A DNA stretch of 22,800 bases from a virus. The notes under the pieces are model-generated. The model was not told the DNA's origin, ran no database searches, and saw nothing but the letters and a program-made list of their open reading frames with translations. How positions within the stretch are numbered: the first letter of the stretch is position 1; the number at the start of each line of letters is the position of its first letter. The stretch covers positions 1 to 22,800 of IMG/VR virus record IMGVR_UViG_3300024431_000556. One strand, 5' to 3'. Below are positions 14,027 through 21,897 of the stretch, one piece after another. The position numbers and the translations under genes were made by a program.

Positions 14027-14554
14027 TCAACAGAATTGGACTCCTGAATAAAAAATTTCTGAACCACGGCCATTTGGGTTATCCAGATATTCTTTCAGTA
14101 GTTTGAATTCATCAAATTCGAGATTTAACACCTCGACAACACCAGCGGGAACTCCGTAATTAAAGTGGTAGGTTGTAAGTATCACACGTTCTTCCAGTTG
14201 ATCTTTAAAGGCTTGAAAGAGCGTGTCGCAACCCATGTCGAACATCCCCTGATCTGTCCTAAAATCTTCGTAGAAAGGCTTATAAAGTTCGTTCCTTGGT
14301 CGCCGTTCCGCCTCTGGATATAATTCTACTGTCTTTTGTATCCATTCAGGGGTGAGCGAAATTTTGAAATCCGTCTTCGGTTGAATGTGCGAATTTTCGT
14401 CTTCTTCCTTTTCATCTATCCGTGTGGCATCCATTTGGTAGACGCCGCTAGAAATCCACGTAATGTTAAGTTCTATTTTGCGTTCTGTGTACCCAAATAT
14501 GAATCTATCTTTAACAGTTGTTTGGAACTTACCGATGTTTTCGCATATAGTCAT
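14027..14554 (-). CDS. Hypothetical protein upstream of the Smr gene
   Basis: This 175-residue protein has no domain I recognise. The first half has beta strands (FIFGYTERKIELNITWISSG) and an acidic loop (RIDEKEEDENS). The second half is helical and acidic (LYPEAERRPRNELYKPFYED; DTLFQAFKDQLEERV) and ends with VVEVLNLEFDEFKLLKEYL. There is no signal peptide or membrane helix. The ribosome site is weak. It ends one base before the Smr start, so the two are coupled. A strong terminator hairpin facing the same way lies only about 26 bases upstream of the ATG, which is odd: either transcription restarts there or the hairpin is only partly efficient. Confidence 0.68.
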   Translation of the reverse strand: MTICENIGKFQTTVKDRFIFGYTERKIELNITWISSGVYQMDATRIDEKEEDENSHIQPKTDFKISLTPEWIQKTVELYPEAERRPRNELYKPFYEDFRTDQGMFDMGCDTLFQAFKDQLEERVILTTYHFNYGVPAGVVEVLNLEFDEFKLLKEYLDNPNGRGSEIFYSGVQFC

Positions 14555-14573
14555 GCTTTAAGATAGTGAGCGC

Positions 14574-14604
14574 ACAAAAAAAGCCCGCCATAGGCGGGCT
14601 TAGT
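14574..14604 (-). terminator. Strong Rho-independent terminator, possibly bidirectional
   Basis: A 9-bp stem (AAGCCCGCC at 14581-14589 with GGCGGGCTT at 14593-14601) has a 3-base loop and a run of T on the minus strand. A shorter T run on the other side could stop plus-strand transcription. It ends the homing endonuclease transcript and lies within 30 bases of the next start codon. Confidence 0.88.
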
Positions 14605-14665
14605 TTTTCACGGAGCAACTTCTTACCGTTTTATACCGGATTCCATGTAGATTAAGAGTTTTCAT
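14600..14665 (-). pseudogene. Chimeric remnant: Smr gene start joined to a gp23 gene end fragment
   Basis: This stretch reads as a 21-codon open frame starting MKTLNLHGIRY and ending KN-stop. Its first 33 bases (14633-14665) copy the Smr gene start at 13993-14025 with one mismatch. Bases 14607-14629 match the end of the gp23 gene at 16369-16391 in 21 of 23 positions, out of the capsid frame. The homing endonuclease stop codon (14652-14654) lies inside the Smr-derived part. The terminator stem begins right after it. It looks like a scar of mobile-gene movement rather than a working gene; a tiny peptide cannot be excluded. Confidence 0.7.
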
Positions 14666-16214
14666 TGTTGAGACGATATCTTTCTTTATAAATTTCTGCT
14701 CGACACGTTTTGCATCTTGTGGACATAGCATCGGATTTGGTTTTATCCGGCGAAAAATCTTTGAACAACTTTATTTCTTTGCACTTATTGCATTGTTTTT
14801 TACCTTGATGCGCATAAGGATTTATCTTTTTTTTGCCCGGTTTCTTGCCTACTAAACATCCATTTTCTTGTCCGCAAATGTATCTTCCATTATGAGTTAG
14901 ATTTTTGTTATAGGAGATACGGAGGATGTTATGAACTTTTTGACAGAATTTGCAAAATATATTTATTTTGTCTTTAGCAATCTTAGTTTGATAGTGTTTG
15001 TTAGCTCTTTTTCTTGAATTGTTTTTTTGTCGTTCTATCCACTTTTCATCACCTGTTGTTTCTTTAATGTATTTCTTAGACCAGTTAATGATCGCTTGAT
15101 CATTTTTTAATTTGGCATCACATTCTGTCCAAACAACGAATTCCCAGTTGTTGCTTTTGGCCCATGTAGCGGAAGCTTCTATTTGTTTTGTTACCTCTGG
15201 TTCATTTAATCTTTTTTGTGGTTTAATCTCCACAATAATCGTTTTATTAGAATAAATTACTTTAAGGTCTGGGTTTCGCCATCTATTTTCGCAGTCCTTA
15301 AATGCTATCGCTCGATCAAATGATATTACGTTCTCGTCCTGTTCTAACAAATACATACACCTTAATTCGTATGAAGAGCTATAATAAATATCTTTGTTAT
15401 TTTTCTCAGATTCAAAATAGCCTCTTATATGCGAGTGTTTAAATGAGCCTGATGCGTGTTGTTTGGCACATTTTTCCGACAACTTTTCTTTCCATGATTT
15501 TGCGGAAGGATCAAGCAAATATACCCATCGTATTTTACCTTTATCCCAAATTCTCTCTAATCCTCTTAATTTAGACCATTCATATTCGGTAAGATTTGCA
15601 GGACAGTTAGTAGATGATTTTTTTTGGCTTTGCTTAGAAATGCGAACAGAAGGATTTGCGATATCTACATAGCTGTAATCTGGGGCATATTGTTTTTCCA
15701 ATGAAAAACCAAGCTGCTTATAAATATCTCCTTTTGTCCAACGATTATCACTAAAGCTGATAATCTCTTTATAGTTTAACTTTTTACTCCATTGTATGCA
15801 CACCTTAAACAGTTTGCTGCTGCCTCCGATAACAATGGTTTCTTTCTTGAAGCATAAACGATCTAAGACAATCCTATTCTGAGAAATTTGCCTACTATGT
15901 CTTCCCAAAGACATTATCCCTAACAATTCTTCCTTGAAAAGAATGCCAAAATATATCAGCGACAGATTGTTGGGGCCTTGTATATGATATTGTTCTAAAA
16001 AATCTTTTGCCACACCTTTGCTAATTTCTTTGATTTTGCATTTACGAGCATAAACTACATTAGTAAATTCGCCATTTGCTGCATTGATGAAACTTTTACA
16101 TTGATCTTTTCGATTTAACCACTCATCAGAAAAGAACAAAATATCAGCATTAAGATGTTCTTTCTGGCCATAGTTTTTAGCATCGCTCAGGTCAATAATT
16201 TTTACATTTTTCAT
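14652..16214 (-). CDS. PD-(D/E)XK homing endonuclease, Hef-like, with zinc fingers
   Basis: This 520-residue protein is a mobile free-standing endonuclease. Residues about 52-185 form the GNAT-like N-terminal module seen in several phage homing endonucleases (YHIQGPNNLSLIYFGI, DRLCFKKE, GGSSKLFK, SFSDNRWTKGDIYKQLGF). Residues 275-365 form a PD-(D/E)XK nuclease with SSSYELR (Glu283), NPDL (Asp316) and VEIK (Glu329, Lys331). Two zinc-binding sites follow: Cys421, 424, 447, 453 and Cys475, 478, 501, 504, the latter in the common CNKC...F..D...CKTC form. All key residues are present, so it is probably active. It lies just downstream of the gp23 gene, on the same strand but after its terminator. 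The ribosome site is poor. Its stop codon lies inside a copied piece of the Smr gene. Confidence 0.85.
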   Translation of the reverse strand: MKNVKIIDLSDAKNYGQKEHLNADILFFSDEWLNRKDQCKSFINAANGEFTNVVYARKCKIKEISKGVAKDFLEQYHIQGPNNLSLIYFGILFKEELLGIMSLGRHSRQISQNRIVLDRLCFKKETIVIGGSSKLFKVCIQWSKKLNYKEIISFSDNRWTKGDIYKQLGFSLEKQYAPDYSYVDIANPSVRISKQSQKKSSTNCPANLTEYEWSKLRGLERIWDKGKIRWVYLLDPSAKSWKEKLSEKCAKQHASGSFKHSHIRGYFESEKNNKDIYYSSSYELRCMYLLEQDENVISFDRAIAFKDCENRWRNPDLKVIYSNKTIIVEIKPQKRLNEPEVTKQIEASATWAKSNNWEFVVWTECDAKLKNDQAIINWSKKYIKETTGDEKWIERQKNNSRKRANKHYQTKIAKDKINIFCKFCQKVHNILRISYNKNLTHNGRYICGQENGCLVGKKPGKKKINPYAHQGKKQCNKCKEIKLFKDFSPDKTKSDAMSTRCKTCRAEIYKERYRLNNENS

Positions 16215-16259
16215 AATTTAAAATATACCAAAATTTTGCCATGAGATAAAGATGAAGAT

Positions 16260-16303
16260 ATAAAAAAAACCGCCATATCACAAAGATACAGCGGCTTTTT
16301 ATT
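16260..16303 (-). terminator. Terminator after the major capsid protein gene
   Basis: A hairpin with CCGC/GCGG at its base and AT pairs above is followed on the minus strand by a run of eight T. It lies about 20-60 bases after the gp23 stop and separates the head operon from the homing endonuclease gene. The A-rich start of the stem may allow weaker stopping on the other strand. Confidence 0.8.
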
Positions 16304-16320
16304 TATCTAATTGTGTAAAA

Positions 16321-17781
16321 TCAAATCACAAAATTAGCGATGCTAACACGGGCGTAGAACTTGGCACCTTCACGGAGCAACTTTTTGCCGTATCGAGTCA
16401 GAATACCCTTCCGAGGGCAGAAGCTCTCAGGATCAAGTACAACTGGAGTCTGTGTTAGCGGAACGTATGGGCAGTAGAAATATCCACTATCCATATAGCT
16501 GTCGCCCTTATAACCCATCAAAAGTTGTCCCGTTGGGAACAATGGGTCTTTGTATAATCGCCATCTGTTATTAACAGTACCGACATATTGAATGCCCAAG
16601 CTGGAGGTGAATGTCTCGGACGGAGCCGGGGCAAAACCAGCGGTAGCGGTTTCAAATATAGATGCAACTTCAGGAGAGGTTACAAGCCAATTACAACCAC
16701 CACGAAGGGTCTTACGGTGAACGACGTTTGAAACTTCTACGATTTTGACGTAAAGAGCTTCATACTTTTCTTTAATCGTGTCACCAAGTGCGGTATTAAA
16801 GTCCCAGGTTGCAACCGTACCAGCGTTGTTACGCAAGTCGGTCAAAACTTCGCGGTCAATTTCAAGGTTGATTTCTTGCGCGAGAACGGCAGTCAATTCA
16901 GCCTCTGCATCTAGGTTATGTTGTGAACGAAGGTCTTGCTGTGCTTCGTATGACCAAACGGCCTTTAATTTACGAGTCTTAGCAGCGATTTCTTCGCTTT
17001 CGATAACCAGGTTAATTTCTGGGAGGTCTTGGTTACATTCCATGTTGTATTCATAAGAAGCAACCATACTATTATCCCCAGGATCACCAGAAGTGTTCCA
17101 AGTTAGGTTGACTTCGCCAGAATTAACATCAAGTGAACCGCCTGCGACTAAAATTGCAGGAGCACCAATCGTTGTGAACGCAAAAATACCAGAAGTATCA
17201 ACGACAAATGTTTGAACAGCCGTTGAACCGTCAAAGATAGTACCTGTCAAAGTACCGGGTAGTACCGGAGTGTGCTCAAGAGGAGCATAAACAGATACAT
17301 GACCAGAAGCTGCACCACCTGGATCTGTACTAGATGTTTCGTTTTGTACAAACTGATGAGAATAGAAAATATCTAAGTTCCCATCACCAGAGGCCAACTG
17401 TTGTAGTGTGTTTACATCATCGCCAGGGAATCCAGCGTTATTATCAGCACCACGAGTTGCACCCTTGTTGCTGCTATAACGGAACCGAAGGTAATAAACT
17501 AAACCAGTCGGGCCTAATAGCGGCTGAACACTTACGAGCTTATTTGCAATAAGTTGCGGATAAATTCGACGAACTAGAGGAATAGAAATTCTCTTGAACT
17601 GAGCAACATCACCTGTGTCAGTGCTCACTTCATTCATAAGACGCTGATTTTCTAAAAGAACGGCGGTTGTAGAGCGGATATAACGATCCTCAATATTCTC
17701 CAACAATCCAGTCTTCTTCCAGCGCTTCTCCAATTCCCTAGCTTCGTTTAGGAATTTGGCATTGCCAGTAATAGTTTCCAT
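16321..17781 (-). CDS. 23: Major capsid protein (T4 gp23-like)
   Basis: This 486-residue HK97-fold protein is the main shell subunit of the head. The N-terminal helical region (LLENIEDRYIRSTTAVLLEN, 27-46) matches that of T4 gp23 and related phages, followed by KLVSVQPLLGPTG (81-93). Residues about 105-255 hold a large Gly/Ser/Thr-rich beta segment, probably an inserted domain that forms the capsomer surface. Core blocks then follow: YEAQQDLRSQHNLDAEAEL, LAQEINLEIDREVL, GCNWLVTSPEVAS, DPLFPTGQLLMGYKGD, SGYFYCPYVPL, and FCPRKG..TRYGKKLLREGAKFYAR. Processing by the gp21 protease near residue 50 is expected from T4, but I see no clear LxE site there. A GAGG site supports the ATG. It is the last gene of the head operon and ends at a terminator. 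Confidence 0.96.
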   Translation of the reverse strand: METITGNAKFLNEARELEKRWKKTGLLENIEDRYIRSTTAVLLENQRLMNEVSTDTGDVAQFKRISIPLVRRIYPQLIANKLVSVQPLLGPTGLVYYLRFRYSSNKGATRGADNNAGFPGDDVNTLQQLASGDGNLDIFYSHQFVQNETSSTDPGGAASGHVSVYAPLEHTPVLPGTLTGTIFDGSTAVQTFVVDTSGIFAFTTIGAPAILVAGGSLDVNSGEVNLTWNTSGDPGDNSMVASYEYNMECNQDLPEINLVIESEEIAAKTRKLKAVWSYEAQQDLRSQHNLDAEAELTAVLAQEINLEIDREVLTDLRNNAGTVATWDFNTALGDTIKEKYEALYVKIVEVSNVVHRKTLRGGCNWLVTSPEVASIFETATAGFAPAPSETFTSSLGIQYVGTVNNRWRLYKDPLFPTGQLLMGYKGDSYMDSGYFYCPYVPLTQTPVVLDPESFCPRKGILTRYGKKLLREGAKFYARVSIANFVI

Positions 17782-17825
17782 TTTTTAATTGCCTCGCTTT
17801 TATAGCATAGGATTGTTTTAATTTT

Positions 17826-18770
17826 TTATTCTAGTGTACGGAGTCCAGCAAGTACCGAGAGTGACTCATAGTCCACACCCGTCACCTGTTCAGACAAGTT
17901 GTCATCACTATCATCGTCTTCGAGGACAGCCTCTCCCGTAGTTTCATGTATTACCACTGTCTTTTGACTAGCGGTATTTACCTTTTCGCCCTTGCCTTCA
18001 GCGCCTTTTGCTTTCTTAGCTCTTTCTTTCTGTTCGTTAAGCTGCTTACCTTCCTCAGATTCTGCGTATTCATAAATCAGAGTTTTGGCTTCTATTACAG
18101 CTTCATTTAATTTTTTATTGTCAACAGACAATCTAATATTCTTGGCTTCAAGAATCTTGACTTGGCCTTTGACCGCATCAACGCTTCGTTCTGCTTCTTC
18201 TAGCTTTGTAGTAGTAGCAATTGAACAATTTTCGTCAGACACATAACTAGCTACTACGTCAACAATTTTATCTAATGCAACGCGATGCTCGGCCATGCGC
18301 GGGTCGTTGATGATATCCCGTCGTGCCTGTTCATAGATTTCCTTGCCTTTGTAGTGAAGGAATTGATCAACTTTATCAACCATGTACTCCTTCATCTCAG
18401 CAAGTTTGCCATCGTATTCTTCATACATTCCGACTTCGATATTTTTATTCTTGTCACGCTCAGTGATTAGCATTTGATATGCTTCTTCATAATTTTCCTC
18501 TAAGGTAGAAGAAAATTCTTCGCGTTGAGTTTCAAGTCTCAATCGTAAGTCTTCGATAATACCATGTGCTTGTTCGTAGCCGCTCTCTGCTACGGTTTCT
18601 GCTTCCTGTTTTTCACGATAAAGCTCGGAGTAAGCCTCTTCCAGTTTTTCGTTGTACTCTTTTTCAAGTTCAACTTTAGCTTCTTCAAGTGTGCTTTGTA
18701 CGGCTTCCGTAACGTCCTTTACCTGATCTTCGGGGAGCAGTTTTTTAAGAGCTTCAATGACCTTATCCAT
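17826..18770 (-). CDS. 22: Prohead core scaffolding protein (T4 gp22-like)
   Basis: This 314-residue protein is very rich in Glu and Lys and almost wholly helical, with predicted coiled coil at about 28-130 (EAKVELEKEYNEKLEEAYSE) and 185-245. A low-complexity Lys/Ala/Glu stretch (EQKERAKKAKGAEGKGEKV) and an acidic tail (EDDDSDDN) ending in LSVLAGLRTLE follow. Composition, size and position between gp21 and gp23 match T4 gp22, the scaffold around which the shell assembles and which gp21 later cuts to peptides. Its ATG follows the gp21 stop with no gap, and its ribosome site (GAGG) lies in the last codons of gp21. The protein shows little exact sequence similarity, so the call rests on composition and order. 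Confidence 0.9.
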   Translation of the reverse strand: MDKVIEALKKLLPEDQVKDVTEAVQSTLEEAKVELEKEYNEKLEEAYSELYREKQEAETVAESGYEQAHGIIEDLRLRLETQREEFSSTLEENYEEAYQMLITERDKNKNIEVGMYEEYDGKLAEMKEYMVDKVDQFLHYKGKEIYEQARRDIINDPRMAEHRVALDKIVDVVASYVSDENCSIATTTKLEEAERSVDAVKGQVKILEAKNIRLSVDNKKLNEAVIEAKTLIYEYAESEEGKQLNEQKERAKKAKGAEGKGEKVNTASQKTVVIHETTGEAVLEDDDSDDNLSEQVTGVDYESLSVLAGLRTLE

Positions 18771-19448
18771 TTAGCTTAACCTCGCTTTAATTTCGTCAGT
18801 GTGTTCCCGAACTATACCGCCTAATAAGGCTTTGAGAGCATCGGCGTTAATTGTATGTATGCTCTCGTCTTCATTTTTAGGCTGTTGTTGTGATTGGACG
18901 TTCTCACGCTTACGTCCTACCACCTTTTCTTGGAATGCCTCAAAAGTGCTTGGGTCCGCTACTGCGTCAAAAGTAATAAGTTTATACCCATCACTAATAA
19001 CCAAAACACCGTTTTCATCAGCTTTGCCGCTTCCAACACCGCGACTACTAATGCCGATTCTGACACCATCATTGATTAGGCTTTTCAAAACTTTTCCGTG
19101 AGGTGTATTAAGGATTTCTCCTTCACCCATCAATACATTTCCTTCCCACCATAGTTTAGTAATAAGGTGAGATGCTTTCTCAAAATGAATAATAGAATCA
19201 GTTGGATGATCTAATTCACCTATGAGGCCACGGTTGCCCACAACCTCCTTTAACTTTTGAACATTCTCATCAAGAACATCAAAAGGATAACGTCTTTTAT
19301 TTTTGTTGACGACGTCTGCCTCTTGAAATTTTCCCTTGAATTTAATTCGACCATTAGAGGAAGATTCATCAAGTTGCAACTCAAAAGCGCCATTACTCCA
19401 ATCAACAAGCAACTGTTTATGTTGCTCGTCTTCTAACAAGCGTTCCAT
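18771..19448 (-). CDS. 21: Prohead protease (T4 gp21-like)
   Basis: This 225-residue serine protease belongs to the herpesvirus assemblin/T4 gp21 (S80-type) group and cleaves the scaffold, capsid and core proteins during head maturation. It shows KFKGKFQEADVVNKNKRRYP near the start, then the catalytic His81 in GELDHPT, the nucleophile in GISSRG (Ser134 or Ser135), and the conserved FDAVADPST block (160-168) with two Asp residues. The C-terminal part (about 178-225) is Gln-rich, then helical, and probably is removed by self-cleavage. A strong AAGGAG site lies before the ATG. The gene is directly followed by gp22 with no gap, as expected for co-expression of protease and scaffold. Confidence 0.94.
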   Translation of the reverse strand: MERLLEDEQHKQLLVDWSNGAFELQLDESSSNGRIKFKGKFQEADVVNKNKRRYPFDVLDENVQKLKEVVGNRGLIGELDHPTDSIIHFEKASHLITKLWWEGNVLMGEGEILNTPHGKVLKSLINDGVRIGISSRGVGSGKADENGVLVISDGYKLITFDAVADPSTFEAFQEKVVGRKRENVQSQQQPKNEDESIHTINADALKALLGGIVREHTDEIKARLS

Positions 19449-19458
19449 AAACTGCTCC

Positions 19459-21387
19459 TTATTTATCGATTACCAAATTATCAGCCTTCATTTTCCAGCC
19501 ATCTTGTCCCGGTGCATCCGGTGTATATGGATTTTGAAGTTCTGGCCACGTTTGGCCACGATATAGCGAGAATCCAGAGTTGGCTTTATCAACACCTTTT
19601 TCGCCTTTCATGGTATAATCACCAAAAGGTTCCGGTGTGTATGGATTACGAACAGACGGGTAAGTGTCTGGTCCACCAATATTGCCCCAACTTCGGTTTC
19701 TCATTTCATCAGCTAAACCACCTCTATAACTCTTGCCATCACTGACGGGAGCTTTGTCACCCCAATCTCCTGTTCCGTCTGCTCGTGGGCTGTAACTTTT
19801 GCCGGCTTTTTGAGCCATATCAGGATGATCGCCACTAACAGTCATATGGGGTTTGTTGTTGACGTTCCAAGACTGAGTTTCAAGATTGGTTTCAATGATC
19901 AAGCCTAACCAAAGAGTGACCTCTTCAGCTAAAGTCAAATCACTTTCCACGTCCTTAGAAACAACAGCATGTAAATCCCTTAGATAACCAGTTGCTTCTT
20001 CTGCAACAATTTCGTCACCAGCACGAGCAGCTATTTCGTGAATGTCGCGAACACTGTTATAGAGATCAACAAAGACCTGCATTTCGCTAACAACACTCTC
20101 ATCTAGGGTTGGATAGAACCTTTCAACTACTTCTTGGAATTTTTCAAAAGCATCTTCTTCGTCTTTAGTTTCCGCACTCACACCGGCAAGTTTAAGAATC
20201 TTGTCAACGCGATCTGTGTAAGAAGAATGAATCTTTCTTAATATGCCTTCTGCAAGAAATGCGGCTATTTCGTCATCCCAATTAGTTACGCCAGCAGTCT
20301 TTAAGGCTGTTGATACAACTTCAGATAACTCAGCATGTGTAAGATAGATAACATCAGGCCAGTTAGTGGCAATGGCTTCTAAATTGTCAGTCATTGCATC
20401 ATTGTCTGATAATGCGTTATTGCGCTTTAATTCAGCTACTGCTTTACAAAAATCTTGATTTTCACCAAGACTCTTACTAGCGCTACGCATGATTTTGGAT
20501 TCGTGATCTAAAACATTCCACTTAAAGCTCAGTAGTCTTGATTGATTTCTGGCTTCAGTAGTGGGAACACGAAGAGCAATGACATTGCCTTTATCATCAT
20601 GCTTAACAAGAAGGTTTTTTAATACGGGACCAAGTTCCTTGTAATTAAGGTAATCAGTTACGTTTTCTACTAGATTTGACACTGCAATACGTTGTTCTGT
20701 TTTCATAGCTGCCAATCCAGTTGGCCTGTTATAGCGAACAACAACTCGTGCTCTTTTATTTCCGCCTAATCCTCGTCTAAACTTTTTGCGCTCTCGTGAA
20801 GCACGTTGCTTCAAGCCTGGACTTATTCTTTTAAGACTCCTTTTTCTCCCACGAACTCGCTTTGCGACTAATGCTCTTGACTGTCTCTTCCCTCTGCCAA
20901 AACCACGCTTAGTAGGTTTGGACTTGCGAATTCTAAAGCCACCGCGACTTTGGCTGACATCTTCGTTTAATTCCTCGTCTTCCTCTCCGGTCTCTCCTTC
21001 AAGAAGATCCCGTTTAATATTGGGAAGTGCTAGGTATTGTTCAAAGGCTCTGCCCGCTTTAGCTTCTTCATCTTCAAGAATGGAATCTAATAACGTGCCT
21101 AGAAGCTTTTTGGCTTCTGCTTTTTCGGTATCCTCATCCACAACAAGTTCCTGAACATTTTCAAATGTCAAGTTCCCGCCTTCGACTTTATAATTTGCAT
21201 GGATGTAGGTGCCATCTAATGTCTCATATAATACTGATTCGTCGCCATAACAATGAAGCTCTAGGAAATCCGCATCCAAAGCCTCAGTGAGCAGATCGGT
21301 AGCTTCCTCAAGCTCGAACTGCGCGGAAGATAGAGAATTACTTTCCATCTTTTTCAAAACGTCGTAATCAATGAGTGATCTCTTCAT
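19459..21387 (-). CDS. Large head-core protein in the gp67/gp68 position
   Basis: This 642-residue protein fills the slot between portal and protease where T4 has the small core genes 67 and 68. It begins with an acidic helical part (about 1-145), switches to a very basic Arg/Lys/Gly region (148-218, RIRKSKPTKRGFGRGKRQSR and following), then has a helical middle (220-500), and ends with a Gly/Pro/Asp-rich tail with two NPYTP repeats and preceding TYPSVR/TWPELQ. The basic region could bind the packaged DNA and the acidic part could act in the core, but this is inference. I use ATG 21387 with a GAGGAG site 8 bases upstream; a GTG three codons earlier would sit on that site. Possible gp21 cleavage sites exist but cannot be assigned. 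Confidence 0.8.
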   Translation of the reverse strand: MKRSLIDYDVLKKMESNSLSSAQFELEEATDLLTEALDADFLELHCYGDESVLYETLDGTYIHANYKVEGGNLTFENVQELVVDEDTEKAEAKKLLGTLLDSILEDEEAKAGRAFEQYLALPNIKRDLLEGETGEEDEELNEDVSQSRGGFRIRKSKPTKRGFGRGKRQSRALVAKRVRGRKRSLKRISPGLKQRASRERKKFRRGLGGNKRARVVVRYNRPTGLAAMKTEQRIAVSNLVENVTDYLNYKELGPVLKNLLVKHDDKGNVIALRVPTTEARNQSRLLSFKWNVLDHESKIMRSASKSLGENQDFCKAVAELKRNNALSDNDAMTDNLEAIATNWPDVIYLTHAELSEVVSTALKTAGVTNWDDEIAAFLAEGILRKIHSSYTDRVDKILKLAGVSAETKDEEDAFEKFQEVVERFYPTLDESVVSEMQVFVDLYNSVRDIHEIAARAGDEIVAEEATGYLRDLHAVVSKDVESDLTLAEEVTLWLGLIIETNLETQSWNVNNKPHMTVSGDHPDMAQKAGKSYSPRADGTGDWGDKAPVSDGKSYRGGLADEMRNRSWGNIGGPDTYPSVRNPYTPEPFGDYTMKGEKGVDKANSGFSLYRGQTWPELQNPYTPDAPGQDGWKMKADNLVIDK

Positions 21388-21532
21388 AATTTGCACTCCT
21401 CAGCCGGACTTGTCATTGTTTCTTGTATATATTATTGAGGGCTATTATTTTTATAATAAGAAGGCTACCCACAATTATAAAACGATGCCTATACATATAG
21501 TATGCAGCAGAGGTAAAAAACTGAGGTAAGTT
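21388..21532. promoter_or_regulatory. Divergent promoter region in the head module
   Basis: This 145-base AT-rich gap separates the minus-strand core-protein gene from the plus-strand gene at 21533. It holds TATATATTA (minus direction, about 40 bases from the core gene start) and TATACATATAG (about 32 bases from the plus gene start). Both resemble boxes upstream of other genes here. No hairpin was seen. Exact promoters are not identified. Confidence 0.45.
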
Positions 21533-21850
21533 ATGAATTCATTTAGGGATTACGCCAAACAACAAGATGAAATAACAGAAAGTGTCGAGCAAGATGATGG
21601 GCCTCGCATTGCTAATGATGAACAGCCCAACCTGCTTAATGCCGCAGTCGAACTTGGTGTGAAGAAGGGTCATAAAGATTCAATAATTAAGTTTTTGCGA
21701 GGTTTGGGCGACGAAGAAATAAATAGAGAACTTGATGAATTAGATGGCGGTCTTGGAAATGTTCGCAAATCTAACTCCAAAGATACTTCAATGGGACAAG
21801 ATGAGGTGGTCCCATCCCCTGTGGATCACGAAAACCCAGGACTAGAATGA
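21533..21850 (+). CDS. Acidic hypothetical protein, opposite strand to the head genes
   Basis: This 105-residue acidic protein is unknown. It has a helical N-terminus (MNSFRDYAKQQDEITESVEQ), a central helix (LLNAAVELGVKKGHKDSII) followed by KFLRGLGDEEINRELDELDG, and a Ser/Asp/Pro-rich tail likely disordered. It has a strong GAGGTAAG site before the ATG and its own terminator after the stop. It is the only plus-strand gene in the head module, between portal and core genes, so it needs a separate promoter. An assembly chaperone or core peptide is conceivable from size and charge, but nothing in the sequence decides this. Confidence 0.72.
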   Translation: MNSFRDYAKQQDEITESVEQDDGPRIANDEQPNLLNAAVELGVKKGHKDSIIKFLRGLGDEEINRELDELDGGLGNVRKSNSKDTSMGQDEVVPSPVDHENPGLE

Positions 21851-21857
21851 AAAATGT

Positions 21858-21892
21858 AAAAAAAAACGCCCAAATTGGGCGTTTTTTTTATA
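21858..21892. terminator. Bidirectional Rho-independent terminator
   Basis: The hairpin AACGCCCAAATTGGGCGTT (21865-21883) is flanked by A runs on the left and T runs on the right, so it can stop transcription both ways. It ends the acidic protein gene (plus) and the portal gene (minus). Confidence 0.92.
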
Positions 21893-21897
21893 TTTAC

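Noticed and set aside
17796-17805. CTATAAAAGC just before the capsid gene as a promoter
   Set aside because: It lies within about 15-25 bases of the ATG, so transcription would start at or past the ribosome site.
20786-21154. Plus-strand open frame opposite the basic region of the core protein
   Set aside because: Ser/Pro/Leu-rich complement of an Arg/Lys/Glu-rich coding region, a usual shadow effect.
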